Positions 38,101-51,491 of a stretch of 64,000 bases of DNA are shown one piece after another. The DNA is from Haematococcus lacustris (lineage: Eukaryota; Chlorophyta; Chlorophyceae; Chlamydomonadales; Haematococcaceae). The translations under genes were made by a program, and so were the position numbers. Positions within the stretch are counted from its first letter, which is position 1. Each line of letters begins with the position of its first letter. The notes beneath the pieces were generated by a model, which saw only the letters and a list, made by a program, of their open reading frames with translations, searched no databases and had not been told where the DNA came from. The stretch spans positions 3,097,000 through 3,160,999 of the forward strand of contig JASKMD010000020.1 in NCBI GenBank assembly GCA_030144725.1, in the 5' to 3' direction.

Positions 38101-41100
38101 ATGGCGACAGACTGGGGCCGCTTCGTCAACAACGCAAATGCGCAGGCTCCCTCACCAGCCACTTTGACGGGCCCGGCCAACGTCACAGAACTAACGTACC
38201 ACTTGCTGAACCGAGGGTACTTCCCCTACGAAGAAATCAACCCGCGTGTGCCAATCACAAGAGGCATGCTCGACTTGAAGTGCATGCAAGCCAAAGAGTT
38301 CATTCAGCAATGGAAAGCCGAAGGCAAGGCAGGGACCCCAATGCAAGGTAAGAGCCGAGTCCGAACATCAGCCACGCCTCGAAGCGCCCTGCCTCGACGC
38401 CCGGACATGCACACACAAAATCTAAGCCGCTGCTTCGTTTGCACAGGGTCCACGCTGTACGTTATACAGCAGACAGCGGCGCTGAAGCGCGTCGCGACCC
38501 ACACCCACCTCGTGCTGCGCCAAAGCACACAAAAGGTGGGCTGTGCGTTTGTGTCATGTGCACATGTGATTTCCTGCAGCATCTCTCACCTGCGTGCGGC
38601 TTTCACGCACGTGCCACTGTAACACTGGTGACGCAGGAGGCAATGGACGTCTGGATCGCTCTCGTGGGCACCAATGGGCCCAAGCTGTACGACGTTGCCA
38701 TGCTGGTTGGCTGGCACAACGCCCCTTTGGAGGAAGTGCTGAAGCTGAATGGAGCGAGCAGCGGAATCATGCTCAACAACGTCAAGGCCAGCGCTGTGCA
38801 CGGTATGTCCCACGCTACGTTAGGAATGTTGTATGCGCATGCCGCCCGTCCAACCGCATGTCTCACTTGCACAGCAACGCTCACATGTTGTCACACCTGC
38901 AGGAGACATGCTGCAGAACAGCAGCTCTCCTACCACCAACGTCCCAATGGTGAGCCAATCTTACAACCATGCACCCATGCAACATGTCGTGTGTTCTTAC
39001 CTTGACCTCGTTTTCGATCACTATCGCAGAGCGCACCCATCGCCAGGGCCCGCCCACTTCAAGCGCCGGACCAACGCGAGCGTGAGCATCGCGCTCATGA
39101 GGTAAGTGCACAATCTTGTCATGGCAACACAGGAGTGCATGTCACACATGTGGATGGCTGTTAAGCTGACGCAATATCTGACAGACATATCTGGCAGATT
39201 ATGCACATTTCAGTGACACATAGCACACATCGTGTTTGCCCTTGGCGCTGGTTTCAACCTGCTGTAGACACCCAAGGTGGCCCCCATCTGCAATGTCGTT
39301 GCTCTATGGCCACCACTGCGATATCAAATGCGGCTCCCTATTGCAGATATGCACGCTCCATAGCGCACCTCACTCCCTTGGGCCCCTGTAAAATACCTGC
39401 CTGCACTTCTACACCATGCTCACTCCATGCATGCCCTCACTTGCACAGGACGTACCATCAATCCCTGCTGGGTCTCGCCATCCCTATCGCCCGGCGTCCA
39501 CACGGGATGATGATGATGGCATGCAGGTCAGCACTATGACATCACCAACTCCAGCAACCAACACATCCCATCATGACACACCACACTAAGACTGCCTTCA
39601 TCTGCAACAGACACACATACAACATTCACACCTGAACCTACTATGACAGCACCATACGCTGGTGAACAAATGTATTACTGAATGTGACATGACCCAAACA
39701 TGGTAGCTGCATATATAGCGGACTATCCTGCCATGATGTCACTCTTGAACAGCTTAGCCTATGCCACTTGAACACATTGGATGCACCATTGAAGCACACC
39801 ATGTTGGCTTGTGCTTCCTACCTGAATGCCACTTGACAAAACCCTCGGTGCCATCTTGTGCAGCGATGCTGGTCCATGGCTGCCATCCCCATGACATTTC
39901 AGGCTGCCATCCTCATGATGACCAAGCTCTAAGCTGCTGCTTGGCCACAGCGCATGGCCATGCACTACAACACCACATGTTGCCATCCTCACTCATGCTA
40001 CGTGTTGTACAGGTTGAACCATACCTGCAGTCTCCTTCTTGGCGTCGCCGCCTTTGCGACCTTGACGAAGACCTTGAAGATGACCTGGGCATGCAGGTGA
40101 GCACCACCATCATCGTACGAAATGACTCAAACCATGTGACATAAACACAAGTGCGCTTGCTGTGTTTCACAACATGCACATTCCACCTACCATGTCCACG
40201 TCCTTCTTTGCTATATTTGCAGACCGCAACCAAGCCCAAACCATATGTGGGTCATGTCGACAACAACGTCCATCGTCACCAACCAACTCGCGAGGTGTGG
40301 GATTTGCATTGTCCTGTTAGCCTCAATGTTCACAACATGCCAGGCTTGGGACCCACTCCCTTCCATGTCAACAATCCTTATAGACCATTCTTTCATCATG
40401 TTGTCTCAATTGCTGGTACCACATGCACAGGATGAACAGTACTTGGTGTCTGCTGCACGCCGCCGCTTTGTTGTCAACTTCAACAAGGATGGCAAAGATG
40501 CCCTTGACACGCAAGTGAGCACGCCGGTTGCATCATCACAAAGGCCCATATCTTCACCACCTGTGCGCTGATACACATAACAGACCTTGTCCCCACATCA
40601 TGGTACCTTTGAATCCTAGGTCAACGCCACTTCACACGACCCCACTCGCTGCCATATCACACCAGGTTCTCTATGACAACACCGTGCATCATACCCTTCT
40701 TCAATGCTGCCACTTGTGCAGGATGTACCTTCTCCCCTTTCCAGAGCGCGCCCTTACCATAGGGCTGCTTCCAACAAGGACACTCTGGAGGACCCAGAGA
40801 TGCAGGTGCGCACCCACCTAGCACCATGACCCCATACACTCCAACGTAATATGGATGCACCTGCATTCCCAGCCATCTGCAACACCATATGAACCACCCT
40901 GCACCACCTAGAACCAAGACTGTTCACACTCTGTAAACCTGGCATTTGTGCTCGTTGGCCACTTGCCCCTTGACACGGCAATTGACTATAAATTGCACCT
41001 TGTTGTCTTCTCTGATGCTCCCACTCGTACAGGATGAGCCTGCCTTGCCAAGCAGCGCTGGCCGCAGCCGCCTGACCAGATCCAACGTCAACATTGGGGA

Positions 41101-43823
41101 CGACCGCGCCAAGCAGGTGACACACCCCCTACGTGATCACGTTGCGTCCTGCCGTACTGCCTTTGTGGCACACAAACCAATGCTTCCAACTACCAAGTAT
41201 GTCCCACCAGGCGCACACCTCTGTGCACCATGTGCTTTGCACTTGCACCAACACTCCTGATCATGATCCTGACCCTAACATTCACCTTCACCTTTGTGAC
41301 ACCAGGGCAGTGCGTTGTCTCTCAGCCTCCAAGATCACAAGATGTCAACCATCCATATGCCAACCATTTGTGCCTCATGCTCTCATCCTAAACATGCATA
41401 TGACCACCCTTACCTTATCTTGCCCCAATTCATGTTACCACTTGTACAGGATCATGCCCACCTGCTGTCTGGTGCTCGTCGGCGCCTCCTCTCCAATCTC
41501 AACGACAGCACGCAAAAGGAGCTTGACGCGCAGGTGAAGACATACATTGCATCGTCACAGGTGCATCCTACAATGCTGTCACTCATGCACGATATATACC
41601 AGCTCTGCCTTCCAATACATGCCCTTGCTGGTCCTTCCTGGTCCTTGGCCCCTTGTCATGGTGATTGACCACGAGTCGCATCGTGCTCACACTGCTCACG
41701 CTCCCACTCGAACAGGATGAGCCTGTCTTTCCAACCCGTGCTGGCCGCCACAACCTCGCCAAGTCCAACTACAACACTGAAGCAGACCACGAGGTGAATG
41801 TGACACCAACACTACTTCATCACAATGCACATCTCATCATGGAGCAAGTGCACAGGCATCTACAGTCCCTTGCACCGCATGCATGCACAGGCCATTCACA
41901 CCCAAGACCGTCCAAATAGGCACACATCTCCAATATGTGGCCTGTTGTTTCACCATTGCTCATACATAAACATGTCCTTCTTCGGCAATCCATTCCCATA
42001 CAGTTGCTTCACAGCCATGCGATACCAGTATTGGTCTTGCGTGTCTCCAATCCTGTAGGACCTGATTCCACCTCCAGCAAACCAAAATGGGCTACGGGCT
42101 AAACATGGCATGCAACACATGCCTGCCACAGATGGCCAGGTATGGCCATACATCCACTCACACCTATCCAATCGGTCCCATATCCATCACCACCAACCCT
42201 ACCACACAAGTATGCTGTATTCTTCACCCCGTGCAGGACCCTGCTCCTCAGCCACCCCCACGGCGTCGCATGCAACGCAACGACCATGCATCGGCAAGCC
42301 GGGTGAGACATTTCCCCTGTACAACATGGAACACATGTGACATGCCTGCATATCCACTTTGCCGACCCAAATGTCATCAACTCATCACATGATACATCCC
42401 CACCTTGCAGGCCCCACAACAAAATGCCATCGTCCTAGACTCAGACTCTGACTCTGTAAGTAGGTTATCGCACAAGCCTGCTGCCACAATGCCTCACAGG
42501 ATCCCCTTGCATATGTACGGGAACCTGTGAGCGTCACCAACAACCGCCACTCGGATTCTGAAGATGCTTCAGTAATCCCGCGTCAGAAACACGCTGCGCC
42601 CCGACCATCGCCGGTGCGTCTCCTCCTTCACTCAACAACACAACCACCAGCCAGAGTGGTACATGGTTTCAAACAGGCCCAACATCCTCATCACCTCTAT
42701 TGGTGTTTCGCAGGACGGCACAGACAGCGACAGCGATGACTCAACCTCCCCTCCCAAGACAGCTCCAGCACCTACGTAAGTGCCACTTACATTCAGCCAC
42801 TGCTCCACTTACCCAGTGCCATTATGCCACACACCTACTCTGACTGCCTACAGGCCTACATTGTTCCTCGAGTACAGCACAGCTGTAGATGCTAAGACTA
42901 AAAAGTACCAAAAGTTCGAGATCAACAAATTCATCACCCACGACATCGCAACAGCCCCAAAAAAGATCCAGGCGTTCCTGCAAGGCCAAATCCAGAGCAG
43001 GGGCGCCAACAAGGCTACTTCACGCGTCACTTGGGACAACCGCACTCTGTACAATGCTAAACACAAAAGTGAGTGCCCCAGCTCATCACTACTGCTTTGC
43101 ATGGTAAACCACCAACCACCTGGTTAACCACAGCACATACCACCCCCCTCATCATGCCTCTCTGTGCCTGCTGCAGAGTGACAACAACCATTTCTAGTGT
43201 ACAAGCTTACAAGGATACAAGACGCTGCGGTGTACATTGGGATCACCCAGGATCATGTCCGTCGCATGCGTGAACATGCCCGCCGCTTCTGCCCAGCACA
43301 GCCACACTCCTTTTACACACAGTTCACCCTGTCCATTCTTCACACCACGCTGGACAAGGCACCTGCTCACACACTAGAAAGGCGCATCACCACAGCGCAT
43401 CGTCATTGCACACACATGTTGAACCACGCTCGAATCACAGGCCCGCCCACAGGTCCCATCATGCACCACATCATCGCCGCTAGACGCAAGCAGCACACCC
43501 ACACACTCCTACAAATTAATCCCTGCGTCCGTCCCTGCGTTCTACCGACCTTGTCCGATCGGGCTGAAATTTTGATAGATGGCAGTTTTCAGAGAATAAA
43601 ACATATTTTGCAAGAAAAATATTCTGAAAAAATCAACAGCTGTTGCGCTGTGGCCCGCAACCTATCCCTGCACTCATCCCTGCACTATAGCCACAGGGCC
43701 ACAGCGCAGCCGCCTTTGATTTTTTCTGAAAAATATGTTTTGTTTTCTGCAAACTACCATCTATCAAAATTTCAGCCCGATCGGACAAGGTCGTCAACAC
43801 GCAGGGACGGACGCAGGGATTAA
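38101..43823 (+). CDS. G3, micro-exon/GIY-YIG gene, right arm, with MITE-encoded C-terminus
   Basis: Exons: 38101-38347, 38447-38535, 38637-38802, 38903-38949, 39030-39101, 39449-39526, 40013-40096, 40223-40294, 40431-40514, 40722-40805, 41033-41116, 41450-41533, 41716-41793, 42237-42302, 42411-42455, 42500-42613, 42714-42775, 42854-43068, 43198-43823. All borders are GT..AG and all joins keep frame. The GIY-YIG motifs are intact (VYIGIT, HVRRMREH, LERRI). Three residues before the normal stop a MITE at 43504 intervenes, so translation continues about 106 residues into it and stops at 43821-43823, giving 798 residues instead of 696. Exon 15 keeps its original acceptor because the SINE is absent here. 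Confidence 0.8.
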
Positions 43824-43835
43824 TTTGTAGGAGTG
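43504..43835. mobile_element. MITE copy 2, inside the last exon of right-arm G3
   Basis: 332 bp with ends CACTCCTACAA/TTGTAGGAGTG and a CA (or CAC) duplication at 43502-43503 and 43836-43837. The empty site is intact in the left arm near 28695, proving insertion after the arms separated. Confidence 0.95.
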
Positions 43836-44686
43836 CACCAAGCACAATTGACACAACACGTACATGTGCACATTCCTTGTCTTTTACAGCCACCATTGCT
43901 CGTTTGGCCACATCATGACCTATGCACACCACTTGCTATTGCCAAATGCGCAACTCATGCCTTGAATGTTTTGTGACATTGTCACGTCTACAACGCCTGT
44001 TCAACAGTTTCCCCATTACGACTAGTCACATGTAGGGGTGACGAGGGGAGTTACAGGCACAAGTGCAACCATTCCTACGCAAAAACATAGCCCTTCTCTG
44101 GCTGAAATGTAACACCTTTGTTGCAACATCAGCAAGCACGGGTGTAGCGCGTACACAGGGCATCCTTTGCACACGGCGATCGCACCCATGCCTAGAATAC
44201 AACATTCTGTTCTGGTCAACAGGCACAGCTCTGGCTCGGCTCATGCTCTACATCATCTTGTGTTCCAAGGGATGAGCACAATCACCACGTCCAATGTTCA
44301 CGTCAACTCAACGACAACCCCCTGATTCCATCCACTCTCATACAAGCTGAAGCTCATGCCGTGCATGGCCATCTGAACTAATGCCATGTACATCTTTTCC
44401 ACGGCTTGCCTATGTGTTGCTGTGCTACATAGTACATGACGCGCAAGACCACATTTGTACAGTGCCTCCCCGTCGTCTCATGCTACCCACCGTTCTGACC
44501 TCTGTTCACTCATTGTCATGGTCGCATATTCGTCAGGTGGAACCCGGGAACATTTACACCAATATGTTGAACGTGGTGTCCTCGGGAATGTCGCATGTCC
44601 CACAGCCAGTCGGTTCTGTCGGTTGTGTCTCACACATACAGCCTCGCACCTGAAACTCGCCACAATTCGTCTCTGTCTCCGCACCA
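43836..44686. other. Intergenic region between G3 and G2, right arm
   Basis: Mirror of 27847-28681; nothing further recognised. Confidence 0.5.
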
Positions 44687-45737
44687 ATGGAAACCGACTG
44701 GCTTGCCTTCGTGCGCGACTGTAATTGCCAAAGTTCCCTGAACTCTACACAAATGGACCGAACATGCATATCCGAAGCCACTTTCCAATTGCTGAACCGA
44801 GGCGGTTCCCGCTTGGACGACCTGCAGCGTCAGCTCCTCAACAGAGACGCCAACGACGTGGACTGGATGGATTTAATCAACCAAGACTGGGTAGGAGCCG
44901 ACCCCATACCTCAACAACGCCTGCAAATGGCCAGCCTGCTCGCACGACCATGTACACATAACATTCTAAGCCACACCTGCGCTTGCACAGGATCGTCGTT
45001 TTACGTTACCCGCCAGACAGCACCGCGGCAGGTCACCACAGCAACAGACGGCCCAGTCAACCTCCGCAACAGTGCACACAATGTGAGCCGCGTGGCACGG
45101 ACATGTGAACATGCGCAATACCCGCGCACGCATACATATCAACGCATTGTTACTATCACATCACCTCACAACCACTGACATGAATTCCGTTTGTGCCGCA
45201 TATCGTGTATTCCTATCACCCACAACCCTGGTATGCTGAACACTCAAATTCGCAGGCGGTCCAATCAAAAGACAGCGGTGACTGAATCTCGCCTTCCCAA
45301 AACGCGCCATCACCGCAGTAAGTTCCAGTGTTGCTTCATGCGTGATCCACCGTGCACCACCACTTCGTACACGGCCACCACCACCAATGTCAACACCCGT
45401 CCACCACTTGTGTCATCTACGCTACAACATCAACTGCACCCCTGACATGCTATGGACAGCATTTACCATCCCTTCCTCCTTGTTGCTCCATGCTTGCTGC
45501 ACATTGATGACAACCTTTCCAGGTGCTGGACCTAAGTAGCATGCACGACAATATGACTACATCGGAGTCATCCACGATCAATACACTGCAAGACACAACA
45601 TTCTCACCGATCCTGCCCAAAACAGACTCCCACTTCGTCCCCGCTGTTCAACCTGGAGATACCAGCATGGAATTCTTGCATGACCATTACGATGTTAGTA
45701 GTGCGTGTACTCCTCGACTTCGTTTGTTGTATGTATA

Positions 45738-45895
45738 GTATAATGTCGGAGGCCGAGCTGTTACGGGAAAATAACGGTCGAGGCTGGGTCGAAAGTTGCA
45801 GTAAACGTCGAGGCGTAGCCGAGACGTTTACGCAGCTTGAGACCTGGCCGAGACTGTTATTTGGACGTGAACAGCGCTGGCCGAGACATTATGCG
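45738..45895. repeat. Fold-back (imperfect inverted repeat) at left end of E
   Basis: ATAATGTC...GGCCGAG at the left pairs imperfectly with CTCGGCC...GACATTAT at the right, with an inner perfect pair GTAAACGTC/GACGTTTAC. It may be a small MITE inserted into the end of E. Confidence 0.5.
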
Positions 45896-46215
45896 ATATC
45901 CCTATACATTACGGGCACACGATTTGGAGCCTCGCTGCTATTGCGGCTGTGCTCCACGCGTCGGAGACGACAGCAGAACCAGTGCGCAAACCACGCTCGT
46001 TCCTGGTGGTTGTGCACTTTTGCTGTAAATGTCTGCGCTTTCCCCGTAAATGTGTGCAAGTCGTGCACTTTTTCAGTAAATGTCTGCACTTTTCCCGTAA
46101 ATGTGTGCAAGTCGTGCAGTTTTCCTGTAATTGTTTGCAAGTCACCCCCTCTTCACTCTTTACTCTAGGACAAACTTCCGCAGCCTCACCCATACCAGCC
46201 TGCCCAACAGCTATA

Positions 46216-47726
46216 ATGCCCGACAGCACCTACACCGTCAGCAGGGGCAGCATTGGCGACGACGACGACCAGTGCGGCAGTGATAATGACTTTGAGATAC
46301 CAACATATAACCTTCTTCCGCCTCCGCTAGAGGTCGCAACAGCACGTTTGGCAGCTACGCGGCTTGACGGTGAGACGCGTTGACGGACCTTAGCGTTGAC
46401 CCCTCTTGACTTGCATCTTTTGACTAATAACACCACGTCTGTTGCGCAATAGGGTCCCCGTAGAACAAAGTGGCTGGGCAGCCCAACACCGCCATTGCAG
46501 CTGTCGCTTATCGTCGTCCCTCGCAACTGTCATATCGTGGACCGTAACCATTGTGTTGCACCGCCCCGCAGTGACTGCCGAGCAGCAAACGTAGCATGTT
46601 GCAAACGAGGACACTGAGCAGGTCCTTATGAGGTTCCTAAAAGACCCGGACATTGTGGACATGGCAATCCGCAGCAAGGCAGCACCGGCAACCATGATCA
46701 AGAATAAGTCTCAGCTGAACATCAGCTACAACATGGAGTCTGTTCTGGACCTCATGTTCTGTTCTGATCCTCATTGGCATGCCTTGTCATGTCATTGCCT
46801 GCATTGCTATCCCGCCTTTGCCACCCTCATACAAGCAAGACCCTGCTGCTGCTGCTGATGATGCCTTGTTGATGCTGCTGTTGCCCCTGTGATGCTGCTG
46901 TTGACCCTGCTGCTGCTGCCCTGCAGCTGCTGCTGCCCTGCTGCTGCTAATGTTGCTGCTGCCCTGCTGCTGCTGCAGCTGCCTTGCTGCAACTGTTGTT
47001 GCCCCCCTTACTTGCTGTTGCCCTGCTGCTGCTGCTGCCCGGCTTCTGCTGCTGCCCGGTTGCTGTTGCTGCTGCCGCCCTGCTGCCCGGCTGCTGTCTG
47101 TTGCTGCCCGGCTGCTGTCTGTTGCTGCCTTGCTGCTGCTGCTGCCGCCCGGCTGCTGCTGCTACCCTGCCGCTGCTGCTGTCGCCCTGCTGCTGCTGCC
47201 TGGCTGCTGCTGCTGCTGTTGTTGCCCTGCTGTTGCTGCTGCCGCCCTGCTGTTGCTGCTGCCCGGCTGCGGCTGCTCCCCAGCCGCTGCTGCTGCTGCC
47301 CGGCTGCGGCTGCTGCCCGGCCGCTGCTGCTGCCGCCCTGCTGCTGCTGCTGGCCGGCTGCTGCTGCTGCCGCTGCTGCTGCCGCTGCTGCTGCCGCTGT
47401 TGCTGGCCTGGCAGCGGTGCCCCTGGCAGTTGGCCCGGCGGCGGTGCCCCCGGCAGTTGGCCTGGCGGCGGTGCCCCTGACAGGTGGCCAGGCGGCGGTG
47501 CCCCTGGCAGCTGGCCCGGCTCCTCCTGGCTACGGGTACTGGCAGCCTTTGAACCCTAATGCGACACCCAGCATCATGCCGGCTCATTCCCTTGCCGCTC
47601 CCTGGATACCCCAATGCACCTTGGATTGATCCGCAAGCAGCGCAACGCCTAGATGATTTTCACGCCCACCAAGCAGCTGGCAAGCCTCTGAAGATGGAGC
47701 TCTTGGCAGCTGCTGCCGCTATATAG
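46216..47726 (+). pseudogene. Gene carried by element E, degenerate
   Basis: Exon 46216-46369 (MPDSTYTVSRGSIGDDDDQ, acidic) splices to 46572 (phase 1), then reads VTAEQQT, an in-frame TAG (46592-46594), HVANEDTEQVLMRFLKDPDIVDMAIRS-type sequence to about 46790. A long CTG/CCG-rich tract (46840-47530) encodes Leu/Cys or Ala/Pro repeats depending on frame. After a further one-base frame change the end reads WIDPQAAQRLDDFHAHQAAG...KMELLAAAAAI and stop at 47726. This end is homologous to the end of the frame at 63734. Function unknown; stop and frameshift argue against activity. Confidence 0.6.
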
Positions 47727-48117
47727 GGTTACTATAATTACATGTTTCGCGGGCTGTAGAGCGCCGGCAAGTAAAAGTTTTACCGGCTGACATTGCTTGT
47801 AATTGCTGTGCTTGCTGTAATTGCCCGAGTCTGTTCAACATAAACGTATAAATCACCAATTACGACAATATAACAATAAATTATTCTCCCGTAATGTATA
47901 GGGATGGGTTCCATAATTCAGGCGGTTCAGTGACACACTATGAAAGAATGCTGCAACATGACAGGCTCGACGGATAATGCGCAATGACGTTGCATTACCA
48001 GAAACGAGTTATGAGTGCTCCGCTGCATATTGGGTGCCTAATCTACGCTTCCACTTGCTTTACAATCTTCCTATTCGTGCCGCTCGCCCTACGCGCATAT
48101 TCACACGCAGCAACTCC

Positions 48118-48486
48118 GCAGTCACGAGTGCAGTCACGAGTGCAGTCACGGGTGCAGTCACGGGTGCAGTCACGAGTGCAGTCACGAGTGCAGTCACGAG
48201 TGCAGTCACGAGTGCAGTCACGAGTGCAGTCAAGGGTGCAGTCACGAGTGCAGTCATGACTGCAGTCACGAGTGCAGTCAAGAGTGCAGTCACAAGTGCA
48301 GTCACGAGTGCAGTCATGACTGCAGTCACGAGTGCATTCACGAGTGCAGTCAAGGGTGCAGTCATGACTGCAGTCACGAGTGCAGTCACGAATGCAGTCA
48401 CGAGTGCAGTCAACGGTGCAGTCACGAGTGCAGTCACCAGTGCAGTCACGGGTGCAGTCAGGTGGGCAATCACGGGTGCAGTCGCC
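48118..48486 (-). repeat. 12-bp minisatellite, right arm, upstream of G1
   Basis: Mirror of 26266-26589, 48 bp longer. Confidence 0.95.
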
Positions 48487-48528
48487 GATCTTGTCACGAG
48501 GAATGCGGTCACGAAAGCAACCGCGACT

Positions 48529-48633
48529 GCTGTCACATGTCACACACAAAAAACGGTTTCACCCTAACCGTATCACCTTACAAGTACGCTGCGATAGGCA
48601 CTTAACCACAAACTACGACCGCTCTCTACACAA
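48529..48633 (+). promoter_or_regulatory. G1 upstream region, right arm
   Basis: Mirror of 26121-26225 with CTGTCACATGTCAC and CAAAAAACGGTTT. Confidence 0.45.
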
Positions 48634-50081
48634 ATGGCGCCCGACTGGGGCCGCTTCGTGAACAACGCAAATGCGCAGGCTCCAACACCTGCAACTTCCA
48701 CGGGTCCGGCCAAGGTCACAGAACTCACGTACCACTTGCTCAACCAAGGCTACTTCCCCTTCGAAGACATTGACCCGCGGGTGCCAACCACCCGTGACAT
48801 GCTCGACGTCAAGTGCAAGCAAGCAAAGCAGTTCGTGAAGCAATGGAAGATGGAAGGCAAAGCAGGGACCCCAATGCAAGGTAACAGACGAGTTCGTACG
48901 TCACCGACGCCTCTATGCGCCCTGCCTCGACGCCCGGACATGCACACACAACATCTAAGACGCTGCTTCGCTTGCACAGGGTCCACGCTGTACGTCATAC
49001 AACGGACAGCGGCGCTCAAGCGCGTCGCGACCCACACCCACCTCGTTCTGCGTCACAGCACACAGCAGGTGACGTGTGCGACACTGGCATGCGTACATGT
49101 GTTTGCCTGCAGTACCACACTCGTTCCTGCGTTCCTCACGCGTGTGCCACTGTAACATTGGCGACGCAGGAGGCAGTGGACGTGTGGATCGGCCTGGTGG
49201 GCAGCAATGGACCCAGGCTGGCCGATGTTGCCACACTGGTGTGCTGGTACCAAGCCCCCTTAGAGGACATGCTCAAGCTCAATGGAGCCAGCAGCGTAAT
49301 CATGCTGAAGAACATCAGGTCCAGCGCTATGCACGGTATGTTTCACGGCACTTCCGGCTTGCGTGATATGCGCATGCCGCCCATGTATCTGTATGCCTCA
49401 CTTGTTGATCACGTCGACATGCTGTCACAACTGCAGGGGACATGATGCAAAGCTCTACCTCCCCTTCCAACACCGTCCTTTCACCTCAACCTATGGTGAG
49501 CCAATGTTACAGCCATGCACCTATGCTGCATGTCCAATGCTCCACTACAATTCACACAGTCTACGCATTCCGCTCACATGCGCATCTCCTATTCCCAAAC
49601 CAACAATCCGATCATGTTGAACTCCTCTTCACAGGACAACCAAGCTGCACTCCCAAACAGCCACCCCCTACCTACCCACGCTGCCACATCCCAGTCTGGC
49701 GACCTTCCAACCAAACAACCTTCCTACCCCATGCCGCACCATTTCCCAACCATCCTCCACCAGCCAACTCCTCGCACCCAACCCCACAGCAACCACCCAC
49801 ACTCCTATGCCACTCACCCCTTGGCGACCACCTCTTTATCCTACAACGCACACTCCACAACGAGCCCTCCTCCCTCTTTTCATCAACATCACGCATGCGC
49901 CACCGCATCCCCCTGCAACATCCGCCTAGGAGCCTCCACTTCCATGCGCCCCCTGCACTCAGCCCCAGCTCCATGGCCGTGCGTCCCCGACGGCGTGTGC
50001 CCCATGGCCATGGCTCGCCTCATTGCCAATGAACAGCTGTATGATGTGTGCAAGCATGAGGGCATATTACCTTTCATGTGA
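48634..50081 (+). CDS. G1, right arm
   Basis: Exons 48634-48880, 48980-49068, 49170-49335, 49437-49495, 49635-50081; 335 residues, same structure as the left copy with a few substitutions (LLNQGYF for LLNRGYF, QFVKQWK for QFVQQWK, changes in the Pro/Ser-rich tail). All splice sites and the stop are preserved, so both arm copies look functional. 50082-50513, between its stop and that of the convergent coiled-coil gene, holds nothing recognised. Confidence 0.8.
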
Positions 50082-50513
50082 ACAGCCTCCATCTAATGAG
50101 CCTTGCCCATGCGCTCACCTCCACTGTATGTTGGAACAACAGATGACAAGAGGACAACAGGCCTGCCAGTGATTATAGATGTGAATGCCTGTCATATTCA
50201 TATGACACTCTGATATACAGCTGGACTCATGGCAGAGCCAATCGTTGCCCATCAACGCAATCATGATGCTCAGCAACAAGCAACAAATACACCATGTAAC
50301 ATCACCATGGGTTCTGAACAGATCGTTATCAACCTGGTCCAATACAATAAGCAGCACATGCGTGAAACTGCAACAGCCACATGCCACAACACAACACCTC
50401 AATCACACTCGTCTACATCCATTCACATGACATGCCCAGACATCCACTTGCACCCACAGCCCACAGGACAACACAATGCACACCTACATCCCCTGCTGCT
50501 GCTCCAGCTCGGG

Positions 50514-51491
50514 CTACTCATGCTCATGAAGCTGTTCATAGTCTGCCAGCAGCTGGGCCTCATGATGTGCCACCTCCTGCAAGGTCACCTCAATCCGCTG
50601 CAGCTCGGCCTCATGAAAGGCCTTCTGCCGCCCCGCCTCACTCATCTTCACCTCAGCAGCTTGCACAGCCTGCCGAAAAGCCTGCTCATTTTCCCGCAGC
50701 TGGCCCTGCTGCAATGCCACCATCTGCTGAGTTACCTGAATCTTCTGCAACTGCGCATCACGCACTGCTTGGTTAGCAGCTTGCAATCGTACACTCTGCG
50801 CTTCCAACTGCGCCTGCAACTCGACATTCTTGGCCCTCAGCACTACCCCCTGTGCCAAGACCACCGCCATTGCCAACTGATGAGCCCCTTCAACTTCCTC
50901 AAGCCGGGCCTGCAATGGTGCCACCTTCTGCCGCGCATCCTCAGTCGCCTGCTTAGCTCTCTGCAGCCGACGCCTTGCTGTCTCCAACTGACCCTTCAGC
51001 TGGTCCACATGCTGCTCAGCAACCATGGCTGCCTGTTTAGCTGTCTGCAGGTCATCCTCAAGCCGTCGCAGCTCCGAATGTGAACCTGTCAATCATCCAT
51101 TCACCAATAACCACTATTACTGTGTTGCACATCTCACCCCATACAGTTCCACTCTACGCTCTGCGCTCTGCCCTTTGCACATACCTTTTGGAGCAGGGGC
51201 TGGGCTGGACGCAGTGACCTCATCTTCACTTAACCGCCGCTTCCTGCTCACTGAATCCTCCTCAGCCTCCACCTCTGTCTCATACGTGTCTTCAAGCTCA
51301 CCATCCTCCTCATGTGTCTCCTCCTCCTCACTATCCTCATACTTCTCCTCACCGACCTCAGCCAGCCGCTGCGCTCGCCGCTGAACACGCTGTACAACTT
51401 TCGCCTGCTTCTCGGCTTCTCTGCGGGCGTACTCAGCAGTGATATGCCTTCCCCCTGAGCTCTTGCGCGCTGTGACTCTATGTCTAGCCAT
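50514..51491 (-). CDS. Coiled-coil protein, right arm copy
   Basis: Exons 51491-51185 and 51085-50514, 292 residues. Differences from the left copy include Q/K in ARQxVAPL, Q/R in QSVxLQA and H/Q in QLxKIQV. Frame and splice borders are intact. Confidence 0.82.

Larger units (their letters stand above)
45734..47903 (+). mobile_element. 2170-bp DNA element E with ATG duplication, right arm only
   Basis: Comparison with the left arm gives exact borders: ATG at 45731-45733 and 47904-47906, element between. The right end is CCCGTAATGTATAGGG; its inverse CCCTATACATTACGGG occurs at 45899-45914, and TTACGGGAAAATAA lies near the left end, so the ends are related but the left one looks rearranged. 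A second element with the same right end finishes at 63944. Contents: a fold-back segment, a 57-bp repeat (46020-46145), and a broken gene with a CTG-rich tract. Confidence 0.8.
44687..47978 (+). pseudogene. G2, right arm, last exon split by a 2.17-kb element
   Basis: Same start (METDWLAFVRDCN) and first exons as the left copy. The last exon starts at 45523 and is interrupted after CTPRLRLLY at 45733, with a stop (45736-45738) in the element. The final 24 codons reappear at 47904-47978 on the far side. The split removes the C-terminal FHNSGGSVTHYERML stretch unless the element is spliced out. First-exon details are as uncertain as for the left copy. Confidence 0.75.

Noticed and set aside
46889..47629. 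Cys/Leu-rich protein in element E
   Set aside because: Product of a CTG-rich tract open in three frames; only the flanking segments look like real coding sequence.
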